A stretch of DNA of 64,000 nucleotides, from contig OY365813.1 in the NCBI GenBank assembly GCA_959347315.1, positions 16,709,081 through 16,773,080 of the forward strand, read 5' to 3'. The stretch's first letter is position 1; each line of letters opens with the position of its first letter. Below the pieces are notes generated by a model. It saw nothing but the letters and a program-made list of their open reading frames with translations. It was not told where the DNA came from and searched no databases. Positions 45,895 to 58,098 of this stretch are shown in pieces. The translations under genes and the position numbers were made by a program. This stretch comes from Bimastos eiseni. Its lineage: Eukaryota > Annelida > Clitellata > Crassiclitellata > Lumbricidae.

Positions 45895-46115
45895 TTTACA
45901 TGGCGCCGTAACGCGGCCAAACCGCTACAAGGGCGCCTCACATACAACTAGCAATCGGGATACGCCTTCGAGAAGAGATAAGTTTTGAGCTTTGACTTGA
46001 AAGAGTCCACTGAGTCGGCCGATCTGATGGCGAGCGGAAGACCATTCCAGCATCTGGGACCGGCGGCTGAGAAAGCGCGGTCGCCGAAGCACGTTTTCAG
46101 GAAGGAAACCTAAAA
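45895..46115. repeat. SINE-like interspersed repeat
   Basis: Starts TTTACATGGCGCCG and contains a GAGCTTTGACTTGAAAGAG stretch and a GGAAGACCATTCCAGCATCT box. 56740-57047 has the same layout (a GCACTCTCAG-type start, then a GGAAGGTCTTTCCAG box), suggesting one widespread family. Confidence 0.5.
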
Positions 46116-46290
46116 ACCAAAAAAACAAAAAAAATCAACTTTTGATTTGTTAAAATCGTGGTTTTTTCACCTCTGTCCTGGCTACCAGATTTTTTAGTTT
46201 GTGCTTGCCTACCTTGCTGGCCTCTATGACCGGTCACGCGTTTTGAAGAACTAGAGCTAGAAACACTATCAGCGTCGGGTGGTATGAACC

Positions 46291-47755
46291 TACGACTGTT
46301 CCTCGTAGGTCTATTATTTTCATTCTAACCATAACCCAAGTATTTCCACGTAGGCAGCGGTTAGCAGACATGGCAAAAAACGGGCACTTCGAGCTTTATA
46401 AAACCAGACGATTGTGGCGCCAAGTATGCAAATATAAGTCTGCGATTTTGACCTATACATCACATTTTTACAATGTTTTATTAATTTTATTAGCTCTAGG
46501 CCTACTCGATTAAGGCACCGTGTAGATTTAGACAACATCAGCATGTTTATACATTACGCAGGTCAAAGAAGTCCGGCTGTTTTGGCACTGTCCTTCCTGG
46601 CATCCTCAGGCCAGAGCATTCTGGCTGTTTTGGCACCGTCCACCCTGTTAGCTTCAGGCCAGAAAAGTCCGGCAGCTTTGGCACCGTCCATCCTGGTGAA
46701 GGCATGCACTGTGGCATCTGACATGGCGTGCTGCATATGTTGTCTTCGAGCCGTCTCCGGCAGCAAAGTTTCCATCGATGCCTATGTGATGCCGTCAACC
46801 GCTGTCCGTATCAAGCTCTTCACTTGAAGGATCTCCAGACAGAAGCGACTACAATGATCCAGTTGACCGACTGTCGTGCAAGAGGTTTGGCAAGTTTCAG
46901 TTTTATGAAGGTTTGCGACAAATCCGATTGATTGGTTGCTGATATTGATCAAAATCGACACGGAATGCTCCCCTCTGAACAATTATCATTTGATGAACTC
47001 TGCGATCGAGCCGATGTCTCTCTTTTTAATTTTATCCTCTCTAACCCTGACCACATTCTAAGAAATCTTCTTCCTCCTATTAGGAGTGTGGAGCACCAGT
47101 TGCGACCGCGTACTCACAACAAATCTGTCCCCCGGGCTGATGATTTCACCCGGTGTGGCTTTATTATAAGATTATAAGATTATTGTATCAGCGCCTTAGC
47201 CCCCATTGACTTTCCCTCCTGCCCGGCCCTAATAGTTGCTATCCTGGCATTTTACTAATTTTCATACTCTCGACAGATTATGTATATCGATGTTTTGTTT
47301 GTACTTGTTTTATTTGTACTTGTCGTGCTTTTGCAGACATCTGATTAAAGAATATACTTACTTACTTACTTAAAATGGCTTGGTCGTTTGGAAGATGCCA
47401 AGTAGCGAAATGTCGATCAAGACATAAATTTCTTGTCTTGGTCATTTCTCTTCCTCTTACCTTAGGTCGGTCTACAGCTCAATTGTCTCTTTTTCTCTCT
47501 TCTTAGGTCCGCCGACCATACTTTTTCTTCTTCTCAAGCCCACATTTTCGTTTCAGACCATGGCAGTTCAAAAGACAAAACAGTGATGCATAGAGTCGTA
47601 AATTAAGAGAGTGAGCAAGATGATAGGGAGAGAAAGACGTGGAGTAGGAAAGAGGGAAAATAGTAACTTTATAATTTAACTGAGCTGTAATATGATGAAA
47701 TAATTTTTTCAATGGCGTAGGATATAATTATGGACTATGTTGTTAAAATATGGTT
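46291..47755 (+). repeat. Composite repeat family, copy A
   Basis: Shares ordered blocks with copies B and C: ACGACTGTTCCTCG at the left, a 50-bp internal tandem motif (three units here, CCGGCTGTTTTGGCAC type), GCTCTTCACTTGAAGGAT, and TTGGAAGATGCCAAGTAGCG. It is interrupted by a LINE fragment. Its terminal 47575-47755 segment matches copy B in inverted orientation. Confidence 0.8.
46951..47371 (+). mobile_element. 5'-truncated LINE fragment inserted in copy A
   Basis: Plus-strand frame contains SLFNFILSNPDHILRNLLPP and LRPRTHNKSVPRADDF, typical of the C-terminal end of CR1/jockey-like reverse transcriptase proteins. It ends in a CTTACTTACTT tail. Copies B and C lack it. Confidence 0.75.
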
Positions 47756-47821
47756 CCATCCATCCATAACACAGAGGCGGCAGAGAGACCTAAGCCAAAG
47801 CGTTGGATTGTATGTATGGAC

Positions 47822-49005
47822 CGACGACTGTTCCTCGGAGGTCTATTCTTTTTGTTCTAACCTTAACCAAAGTATTTATTATTTATACGCAGGCAGCCAT
47901 AGCAAAATACAGGCACTTCGGTCGTCAGAAAGTCAGACGATTGTGGCAAGAATGCAAAAATAAGTCTGCGATTTTGACTTTTACAATGCTTTATTGATTT
48001 AATTAACTCTACTCAATTAAGGCACAGTGCACGTGTACATTTATACAACATCAGCAGGTTTATAAATTACGCAGGTTAAAGAAATCCGGCAGTTTTTGGC
48101 ATCATCCATCCTGACAGCCTCAGGCCAGAGAAAAGTCCGACTGTTTTGGCACCGTCCATCCTGGTAGAGGCGCTGTGGCATCCGCCATGGAGTGCTACAT
48201 ACTGTCTTCGAGCTGTCTTCGGCTGCAATGGTCGTGTGAAGCTCTTCACTTGAAGGATATCAGCTGCAGTGCTGAGCAACTAACATGATCCAGATGACCG
48301 ACTGTCGTGAAAGCATCTAGGTTAGTTTAAGTTATTATGAATGTTTGCGATAAATCCCATTGATTAGTTGTTAATAACATCGTCAGGTCGGTTGGAGGAT
48401 GCTAATTATGTAGGAAAATGTCAACCAGCATAATGAAACACAGAGTCTTGTCTGCCTGTCTCTTTGCTAAATTTCTCTTCTGCATGTTTTAAGCCTGTCT
48501 GCAGCCCTATTGTGTCTATTTCCCTCTTCTTTGGTCTGCTGACCCTATTTGCTCTTTTCTTGTGCCCAAAATGCTGTCTAAGGTCTGAATGAAACGACAT
48601 ATTTGACGAAAGCTTTTGGCAACATAGTCCCTATACTTTGCCGTTGAATTTTTTTTAATTTTAGCATGTTGCAGCTCAGTTAAATTATACAGTTACTGTT
48701 TGCTCAATTTCAACCTATCCTACTCTACATCTTTTTCTCCCTGTTATCTTTTCCACTGTCTTTCTTGACTTTATGACACTTTGCATTATTGTTTTATTTT
48801 TTAGAACTAGCTGGAACCTGAGATGCCTGGAGAGTGGAGATGTCGTGAGACGAGACCGAGAAGGAGCTGGCGATGGTCAGAGGAGAGGACTGGAGGAGGA
48901 GGAGATGTGTTGCTCAATATGAAGACAACACGAGAAGGACTACAGTACTGAGTTAAGTTTTAGAATTCTAGACTATAGAATTAATTACTTTATACTAGGT
49001 TAAAT
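47822..49005 (+). repeat. Composite repeat family, copy B
   Basis: Forward copy with two internal 50-bp units (48085-48170), GCTCTTCACTTGAAGGATAT, and a 3' part matching copy C (CTGGCGATGGTCAGAGGAGA here). A tRNA-derived SINE module follows. Confidence 0.8.
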
Positions 49006-49300
49006 GAATGTAGGATGCGTTGGTGTAGCCGTATACGTTCTATGCCGTGTTACTGGAAGGTCGCAGGTTCGTATCTGTCTCAAGCCACTGCGTATCGAAC
49101 CTGGATAAGTCGATTGCCCAGAAATGTGGGGAAGGAAGGCAATGGAAAATCATCTCACTCTTGTAAAACTTGGGTGGCATACAAGCCAATGGACCTGTCT
49201 GAGGGCTAAGGACTCATCATCATCATCATCATCATCATCGCCTTCGTCGTCGTCGTCGTCGTCGTCATCATCATCATCATCATCACCACCATCATCAGAT
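49006..49300 (+). repeat. tRNA-derived SINE with (ATC)n tail
   Basis: A-box-like TGGTGTAGCCG and B-box GGTTCGTATC in a head at 49012-49085, a body, then ATC/GTC repeats from 49212. The head matches 55288-55350. Confidence 0.65.
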
Positions 49301-49689
49301 TGTTTCATTACTTTCTATCTTTGTTCTTAAAGCATTCTGTGTTTTTCACTGTTCTACTCTCAGTTTTACTCTAGATTTCTTTTTCTTTTCTGTTCACATG
49401 TAAACAAATATCAACACGAATATGTTCCATCTAAAAGCACAGAAGAAAAGAGAATGGCATACAGTATAAAAATCTGCTGCGAACTCTAATCATAATCGTT
49501 AACTTATGAAAACTTCTAAAGCTCCACTCAAAAGCCAAGTGCAGGACACCAGCAAATTCAAGAGAGCTTCAGAGAGGCGTTGAATGAATATCTTGCATTC
49601 AGTCTGATACGAGGAGATTAAGGTGTTCGAAGATATATCAACATCAGCCACCGCTGCGAATAAATCGCAAACCATTGTGCATCTCTTAC

Positions 49690-49845
49690 CCCTTCGCAGC
49701 TTCATAAGTTTCTTCCTTCTCCTCCTCTTCCTCCTCCTCTCCTCCTCCACTTTCTCCTCTCCTCCTCCTCTTCCTCCTACTCCCCTTCTCCTGCTACTCA
49801 CCTTCTGCTCCTCTCCTGCTGTTCCTCCTACTGCTCCCCATCTAA
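49690..49845. repeat. (CTC/CCT)n polypyrimidine tract
   Basis: Simple-sequence pyrimidine tract producing spurious Arg/Gly/Ser-rich frames. Confidence 0.85.
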
Positions 49846-50084
49846 CCGTCAGCTTGGATCTGTTCGGACAGATGTCTATGTTACCGTTTTGCACGAATCC
49901 ATTTACATAGCAAATAGCACCTAAAACATACTAACACTTTCTCACGCAAATGGTGTTGTTGAATTGATTGGGGCGTTCAATGCATTGCGTGAATTATTCT
50001 GAGATTTGTTCTAACACGCTACTCAGGATTTCATTTTGACAGCTGAATTCTTAGGACTTCTTATTGGTTCAAGCATAATTTGAA

Positions 50085-51290
50085 TTTAATCGCTTTGAAT
50101 CGATATGAATCGATTTCAACCGATTTCGGTTGACCAGCCTTTCTGAATTGGTTTGAACTGGTTTGAATCGGTTAAAACCAGCTAGAACCTGCTAAAACCG
50201 GCTTGAACCGGTTAAAACCGGTAGGAACCGGTCAAAACCGGTAAGAATTTGTTTGAACCTGTTCAAACCTGTGAAAACCGGTTTTGACCGGTCTTAACCG
50301 GTTCTGACCGGTCACAACCGGTTTTCCGTCAGAACCGGTTGGAACCGGTTAAAATCAGCTTGAACCAGTTTGAACCGGTTCAAAGCGGTTTTAACAGGTT
50401 AGAACCGGTCGGAACCGGTCAATACCGGTTACAGCCGGTTTGAGCCGGTTTGATTCGGTCATAACCGGTTCCAACCGGTCCTGACAGATTTTATCCGATT
50501 CTGACTGGTTTTAACCTGTTCTAACCGGTTTTAACTGGTTCTAACCGGTTGAACCCTTTCAAAACCGGTTAGAACCTGTTTTAACGGTTTAAATGGTCAA
50601 AACAGTCATATCCGGTTAGAACCGGTTGAAACCGGTTAAAAAATGTCAAAACCGGTTTTAACCGGTTCTGACCGGTTCTAACCGGTTGAAACCGGATCTC
50701 CATCAGAACCGGTCAAAACCGACTAAAATCAGTTTGAACCGGTTTGAACCGGTTAGGACCGGTTTGAACCGGTTAGGACCGGTTTGAACCGGTTCTAACC
50801 GATTTTAAACGGTTCAGACCGGTTTTAACTGGTTCCAACCAGTTCAAATCGGTCAAGATCGGTTAGAACCAATTATAGCCGTTCAAAACCGGTTAGAAGC
50901 AGTTGGAACCGATTAAAACCGGTCAAAACCGGTTATATCTGCTTAGAACCGACTAAAACCGGTCAGAACCGGTTACAACCTGTCAACACCGGTTTTGACC
51001 TGTTCTGACCGGTTCTAACCTGTCCACACCGGTTATAACCGGTTTTAACGGGTTTTAGCCGGTTCTGACCGGTTCTCCGTTAGAACCGGTCAGATCCGGT
51101 CAGAGCTGGTTAAAATCGGTTTGAACTGGTCAGAACCGGTTCGAACTGGTTTGGACCGGTTCATACCAGTTAGAACCGGTTTGAACCGGTTAAAACCGGT
51201 TAAAGCCGGTTAGAATCAGTGAGGGTTGGTTTTTACCGGTTTTAACCGGTTTTAATTTAAATCGGCTCAAAGCGGTTCTGAGTGGTTCTA
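50085..51290. repeat. Decamer array with palindromic ACCGGT core
   Basis: About 1.2 kb of degenerate 10-bp units, mostly of the form AACCGGTTNN. By eye I count roughly 60 CCGG cores. The register stays fixed modulo 10 for long stretches (for example 50641-51060). The unit edges drift to ATCGATTTGA-like at the left end. Confidence 0.95.
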
Positions 51291-52136
51291 AGAGGTACTG
51301 AGATTTGATGCGACATAGCCTTGGCTGACCAGTCCATGGACTCCAATATAAACAGCCACCTCATTGTTATCTCAATACCCTGGCATAACTTGAATGCTAT
51401 GGTGCAATACGCAAGTCTAGTACCTGAGTTCGGGAAACAATCTTACTGTCTTGTCTAAAGGAACACCTTTAGACCATTTTTTAGCCTCTCGCATGGCCGA
51501 TATGATTGGCAGCTAGCAGACACCGCCATTTAAGTTCCCTAAAGTGGATCAGAAATCGTAGATTGGCCTTTAACCTCAGACCTGAGGTCAACGCAGAACC
51601 TCTTACAGCTGCTTGCTTGAGAAAATGTGATGGGAAAAATGCATCACATTCTCTCTTCATAGCCCTGGCTTTGAGATAATATGAAGTAGGGTACATTTGG
51701 GTTGTCCACTCATTAAAAGTCTCTCAGACAGTTCATTATTTTCTACCTTGACATTGTGTCCTTTATACTGACCTAGTTGTCTGTGATTAAACGACATGAG
51801 ACGTTAAAATCAAAGGGGATAAGCAGATACTCTAAACAATATCTGCTTCGTTTACTCTCAATCTTTCGCTCAATTTAACCGTAGCCTACCTCTCACTCTT
51901 AAATACAGCCTCTGCCGCTACCATACTCTTTCAGTTTAGATCCTGTTTGTCTTACTTTGTCTCAACGAAACGGCATTATTGCTTCAGTACACTAATTTCT
52001 TTGTGTGCATTCCTATCTAGCAATAATAAGTTCGATACACTTATCTATCTGTCAGTGTATGTGCCTCCCTATCTACCAATCGATCTATAGTAATCACGCA
52101 TCTGTCAAGCTATCTAATCTTTTTTTCTCTCATCCA
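51291..52136. other. Unassigned DNA between two arrays
   Basis: The minus strand at about 51480-51696 is open for 71 codons, with a retroelement-like look (LRFLIHFRELKWRCLLAANH), but no domain can be assigned. Confidence 0.35.
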
Positions 52137-52647
<511 letters not shown>

Positions 52648-53114
52648 GCAATCTGTCTTTGAATATCTGCCTTTTCTATCTATCTATTTATCCATCTATC
52701 TAATGCTATTTATCATCTACGTGTCTCTCTATCTCTCTCACCTGCAGCTGTTACCCTATCGTTAACCCTGTTTGTCATACTCTATCTTAAAACTCCGTTT
52801 CTCCGTTTCACTCTTCGATATCGTTGTCGTGTCTGCTTTCTCACTCTCCTCCTTTAAATTATCTCTCTTTCAATTTTAGTCTCACAGATTTTGTTTTCTT
52901 TCACTCATTCGCAGTCTTTGATTTATAGGCCTATATGGTTGTGCAGTTTGTCATTTCCGAATTTTCTCTGGCTATTTCTACGCACACTCATATGTCTCTG
53001 ATTTGCGTCTTTACGCGGTTTGCCCCACGCCAATGTTTGCCTTGCATTTCAATCCAAGAAAAATAAAATATTTGTGGGCGATGCCAATCTTGTGCTGACT
53101 TTCTACTGCCTGAG

Positions 53115-53325
53115 AGCTGCGTTGAATGGCCTACGGAGACCTTTGCCAACACCTTCTCGTGGTGGTCTCTGGGCGTGCAGTTAATCCAACTGGTTGACAG
53201 CATGGCGACGATTGACAGCAGCACGTTGCCATTCTCTGTCTGCTTTCAGGATAGTTCGCTGAACTACGATCTGATGACCAAGCTAGTTCTTCATTTACCG
53301 ACGGTGGTGACAATGTCTTATTTTG
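53115..53325 (+). CDS. Orphan coding exon candidate, membrane protein-like
   Basis: A 211-bp open stretch between a pyrimidine-rich acceptor ending CCTGAG and donor TTTG/GTAAGC. The peptide is Trp- and Leu-rich (ETFANTFSWWSLGVQLIQLV, then LMTKLVLHLPTVVTMSYFG), with two hydrophobic segments separated by a Cys-containing loop. GC content is higher than in the flanks. No neighbouring exon is identified on either side, so it may be a remnant or belong to a gene with long introns. I do not recognise the family. Confidence 0.35.
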
Positions 53326-54179
53326 GTAAGCTTACTTCTAAGCGTGAACGTTTCGCAATAAAGTTATCCACTGTAATTACTATACTAGTAAGTTACTAAT
53401 TAATAAATTGTAAGGCTGGATCAATCATTAACTCAAATCTTACAGAGTTCTTAACTATAACAAGCACCAAACTTTCTACACAATGACGTCTTTCGTTCAT
53501 CAACAGTAAATATAGAGGCATGCCTTTTCCATTAATCATATTTTATTATTTTAGAGTGGTATGGTGAAAAGTTACTTGTGTAACCGATTGATTGTCCATA
53601 TTAGTATGGTTCTGGGGGCTGAAGCTATGCACGCATCCAAGAACCTCGCAAAGTGAGACTGGAGAGCACTGGGGCAAAAGTCCTTGTTGCCTCTGTGGAT
53701 TCAGCGCCTACAGCTTCTCTTGAGTGAAGTTAGACACGACCCTAAAGGTCACCTAATATCCAGGCTACACATAGCATACCACAGCTCCAGTTGTTAGCAT
53801 ATCAGATGTCGTGACCTTGAAATCATCGTAATGGTTTCCTTCTTTTCCGACCCCATCCACCTCTCCATTTCTGTTTTATCATGCATTCTGTTTCGATGCC
53901 CAATATCAAGTAATAGGGCCTACATGGGATTTATTAGCCATCGCAAGCCTATCACTAAATTGTTGACAAAGAGCTCTAATGCGCTCTGCCATACGGTTGA
54001 CATGGGAACAACATCATACCATTGTTTGACTACATTATTTGACAACGCACGTCTTCAAGAGAATCTTAGCAGAGTAGGTAATAGGTACATCTAACAGAGT
54101 TTCAACAGAAACATGTAGGGCCTACAACAGAGGTTAAGCATGCAGTATTTCACAGCTGCATTCAAAAACATTATGAACA
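53326..54179. other. No gene recognised
   Basis: AT-rich. No further exon in phase with the 53115-53325 candidate was found. Confidence 0.4.
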
Positions 54180-55283
54180 ATCACGATGTTGATCAAAGCC
54201 GAAGATCACAGCAGTGATCCTGGCAGAGGCATTGTGGCATCTGACTACGTGTGTACTAGGTGTATTCGAGCTTTCGTCATCGATGCCCACTATTGCTGGA
54301 TACCTATGATGCCGTCAACCGCTGTCCGTATGAAGTTCTTCACTCGAAGGATCTCGAAGGATCTCCAGATCGGCTACAATGATTCAGTTGACCGACTGTC
54401 GTACAAGCGGCTAGGTAAGCTTCAGTTATATGAAGGTTTGCGACAAATCCGGTTGATTGGTTGGCATGGTTGCTGATAAAATGGCTAGAGGTCGTTTAGA
54501 AGATGCCAAGTAGCGGAATGGCGATCAAGATATTAATTTCTTGTTTTGTTATTTCTTTTATTCTTGTCTGTCTGCAGCTCAATTGTATCTCTTTATCCCT
54601 CGTCTAGATCTGCTGACCATATTTTCTCTTCTTCTCGTGCCCAAGATTTTTTCTTAGGTCTGTCTGTCTTGTCTGTCTGTTGTGGATGAATGGGACCAGA
54701 TTTCGAAGAAAGCTTTTTACATAGTCCCCATGCTTTGCCATTGATAAAATTATTTTTGCATATTTTTACAGTCACCTAGGCCTGTAATAAAAAAGTGGCC
54801 ATTTGCTCGCAATCGATCTATTTTACTCGACGTCTTTCCCTCTCAGTCGCCTGGTTCACTTCCTTTCTTGCTTCACGACTTGTGTGTGTCACTGTTTTAT
54901 CTTTTTTCAACTGGCCTGATACCATCACAGTCGACCCGAGATGGACCGAGACCAAGTAACTGGCGATTGTCAGAGGAGACAAGTGGAGGAAGAGGAGAAG
55001 ATCGTTGCCCGATGTGTAGACGTACACGGGATGAACTACTGTACTGAGTTAAATTTGAACCTAAGACTCATATCTTTCAACTTTCTTTTTCCACCGTCAT
55101 CTGGCTTCTGGCTTCACCGGTCTATATATATATATATATATATATCCTGACATCTCCATTGCAATATAGTAAATGTTGACAATTATTTCACTTGAAGCGA
55201 GCATCAACTGATGGCTTGGGCAGCAATAATAAATATAGCGGCTCTATAGAATTAATTGCTTTATGTCTATACTGTGTTAGGTG
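54180..55283 (+). repeat. Composite repeat family, copy C
   Basis: Matches copies A and B from CCTGGCAGAGGCATTGTGG through TTAGAAGATGCCAAGTAGCG to CTGGCGATTGTCAGAGGAGA, and lacks the LINE insertion and the left part. It carries an extra piece with a TA array near 55120. Confidence 0.75.
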
Positions 55284-55400
55284 AATGTAGGACGTGGTGG
55301 TGTAGCGGCATGCTCTGTGCCTTGCAACTGGAAGACCGCAGGTTCGAATCAACCTAAAGCTAATGCATATAGCTATCCTGCACTCATTCATGAATTTCTT
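55284..55400 (+). repeat. tRNA-derived SINE head following copy C
   Basis: TGGTGTAGCGGCATGCTC and GGTTCGAATC boxes, the same module as at 49006-49300 but without the long tail. Confidence 0.6.
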
Positions 55401-55930
55401 GTCTGTGGGTCGTAGAGATGGAAGGGGCAGTCGGCTCTGACATCTGCCTCGCGGTGTCGGGTTTCGTTGTTTGACACCCCGATGATCTTTGCATAATTCT
55501 CGCCGTCTGTATTGAGGTCGTCTGCTTCAGGCGATGTCTCTCCTCTTAGGTTTCAGGTAGACAACTTCATTCGTAGTTCTCTTACGCCTCTGCTGTCGGT
55601 CGATGACTTTTATATAGCGCCATCGTCCAGAGTGTCGCGCGTGACAGGCCCGATAACAAGGAGGCCTAAGTTTAGACGAATCCGAACAGTTCTACAAGGC
55701 GTGAGGCTGTCTAATAGCAGTTCACGCACGGGAGATGAGGGAGAGCAAAGTGTCTCTGCAGAAACCCGCTAAACAAGCAGCTGTAGGAGAGGGATCCAAT
55801 GCAGGATACCTCGCATATAACTGGTGACATGACCGAACATTTAGACGCGATCAACGAGGCGTGGTTATGTGGGTAAATTCATTACAAAGATTTAATGTAA
55901 TACTTACCCCTCTTCAAGGCTACCACTCAT

Positions 55931-56203
55931 AGCAAAGATGGTAGAGTCGTAGACTAAGATGTGACACTTCTTATCTCCGCTGTGTATCTGAATGTTCATG
56001 TCACCTACTTTGGATTCGATCGTCGTTCCTAAGATACCACTAAGATACCACTTTACCATTCGCTACGTGGCGCAGCTGGCGTGGCGTTAGCCGCGCCGCA
56101 AATGGTATAGCGGATTTTGTGCTTTAACCACCCCACAGACCAAAATTAATACACAGCGAGATAGGAAGTCATAATCTTAGTCTACGACTCTACCATCTTT
56201 GCT
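55931..56203. mobile_element. MITE with about 46-bp terminal inverted repeats
   Basis: Arms 55931-55977 and 56158-56203 share AGCAAAGATGGTAGAGTCGT and continue with few differences. A second, GC-rich inverted repeat (TACCATTCGC...GCAAATGGTA) lies inside. No coding capacity. Confidence 0.8.
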
Positions 56204-56739
56204 CAGAGTGCTCGCGATCCGTATGAAGTATGCATGCGCTGAAGAACGAGACATTAACGAATCGAGGGAGTTATTTCTAAACTTATTAGTCGGTGGTGCT
56301 TAAAATAGACGCGGTCTATTTTGCATTGCTAGCTGGAGCCGTAAATCAATCTAAGAAGGTATCAACCAACTCTTTAAGTTTCGCCAAAACAGATAGCGGG
56401 TGATTTTTCTTCATGTGATATACAGTTTGCACTTAGTGCTCAGTGGCACTGCATATTTAGAATAAAAAATTGATGCAGTGATTCCCAAGTTGCTGCTTTT
56501 GGTAATTATTTTCTTATGTAGCGCCAATAAGGTAAGTCATTTGCTGTGCGTGTACAAGTTATTTGCTTCACGTGCTCAGAAACTATGGTGACACTCTTGA
56601 CAACTTTATGATGAGAGATTTAACGCCGGAACTGCTTAACTATATGGCTGTAGTGCCTAGACCAAAACCGCATGTTTTGTCTCCGGACAGCCTCGAGACT
56701 AATGCAAAACTCTAGAGACTAAGTAATCTTATCGTATCA

Positions 56740-57047
56740 TTAAATTTTGTATATCGCCTATATACTATTCAGAGGCACTCTCAGCATGGAAATCCTGAAG
56801 AAATAAAAACGTTCTTAAAGAGTGAGAGGTCTTTTTAGAGAAGTCAAGTCATTAGTTTAGCCCTTTGTGGGGAGGAAGGTCTTTCCAGGTAGATGGACCC
56901 ACAGCAGCAAACGCCCGGTGTTGGGCTAAAACAGTCTTAGTCCGAGGAATAAAAAGATCAAGATGTTCAATAGAGCGCAAGGAACGAGATGAAGTTGCAG
57001 ATAACGGTTTTCACAATTAGTTCGAGAGATATCTTGGGGCTTTGACT
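56740..57047. repeat. SINE-like interspersed repeat, interrupted on its right side
   Basis: GCACTCTCAGCATGGAAATC start and a GGAAGGTCTTTCCAG box as in 45895-46115. The 57048-57874 element is inserted at its right side. Confidence 0.45.
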
Positions 57048-57874
57048 TAGAGCTATACCGATTAATCGGCTGGCCGTTTATCAGCATATCGGCAGTATCG
57101 GTTATCGGCAATGATAATCGGCACCGATATTAAAAATTACATTTTTTTATTTTGTAATATTATTTTCAGTTTTTAACCAGTTTAGCGCGTAGCCCGAGTT
57201 GTGTAATCCGGTCCCATAGCGTGCAGCCGGCTCGAAGGCAGAGATTGTATGGCTATTTCACACCACCCAGTAGCATTGAGCTCGTATTTAAACTGTGGAA
57301 TAATGTTCAAAGGCAATATTTGTTGTGCAGAGTGAGTCACTGTACCTGCTTAATTACCTTGGGCAGCTATTTCGTCTCTGCTGGCTGCCCACAGGCCACC
57401 ACCACTGACGCCCTATTTCAGGCCAAAGTGGCATTTTGTAAGAGTGGCTTCTCTGGGGGAGGGAATGGGGTGTTTGATAGAAGAAGAAAGTGATTGTATG
57501 TCTGAATTTGCTACCAGAGATGTTCCCATCATAATAGTTCAATGTTTGGGGAAATAGTGATGATGATGACAGCTTACAATGTTCATTATACTTTTGCATG
57601 GTGCAACAGAGACCATTTTCCGCGTGTACATGTACCCATACCATTATAGCTGGTTCATCTGGGCATAAGGTTTACCTGACTGATACTAGACACTGTCATA
57701 CCAATATCTTCTGCTTATAGCTGTTGTGCAGAGTGAGTCACAGTACATCTTTGGAGAACACAATGAAACGATCGGTTATCGGTATCGGCTATTACACTCA
57801 GTATCGGCAAATAAAATAATCGGCCATAAAAGGTATTGGCATAATCGGCAAAAAGTGATATCGGTACAGCTCTA
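57048..57874. mobile_element. hAT-like non-autonomous element
   Basis: Inverted termini TAGAGCTATACCGAT and (reverse complement) TAGAGCTGTACCGAT with subterminal ATCGGTATCGG-like words on both sides. Flanking 8-mers CTTTGACT and CTCTGCCT agree at six positions, fitting an aged 8-bp target duplication. No transposase frame. Confidence 0.7.
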
Positions 57875-58098
57875 CTCTGCCTAGCTGAACTTTGGAAACT
57901 AGAAAAAGGATATTGTAGTGGATATTAATGTAAGGTACTGTTTACAAGTTCCACATTTCATATCGAAACCTCAAAGTTACGGCTTATAGCCGCATAAACA
58001 AATAAACTGTTGGTTATTTAACGTTGTTTAAGCATTACATAAAAATATTATAAATCTGTTTTGAAAACACTTCTTTTGACAGAATTGTGTGTACATTA
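57875..58098 (+). promoter_or_regulatory. SMYD4: SMYD4-like 5' flank with probable 3' splice site
   Basis: CTTCTTTTGACAG at 58070-58082 looks like an acceptor 16 bp before the ATG, so the start codon may lie in the second exon of the mRNA. Confidence 0.4.
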
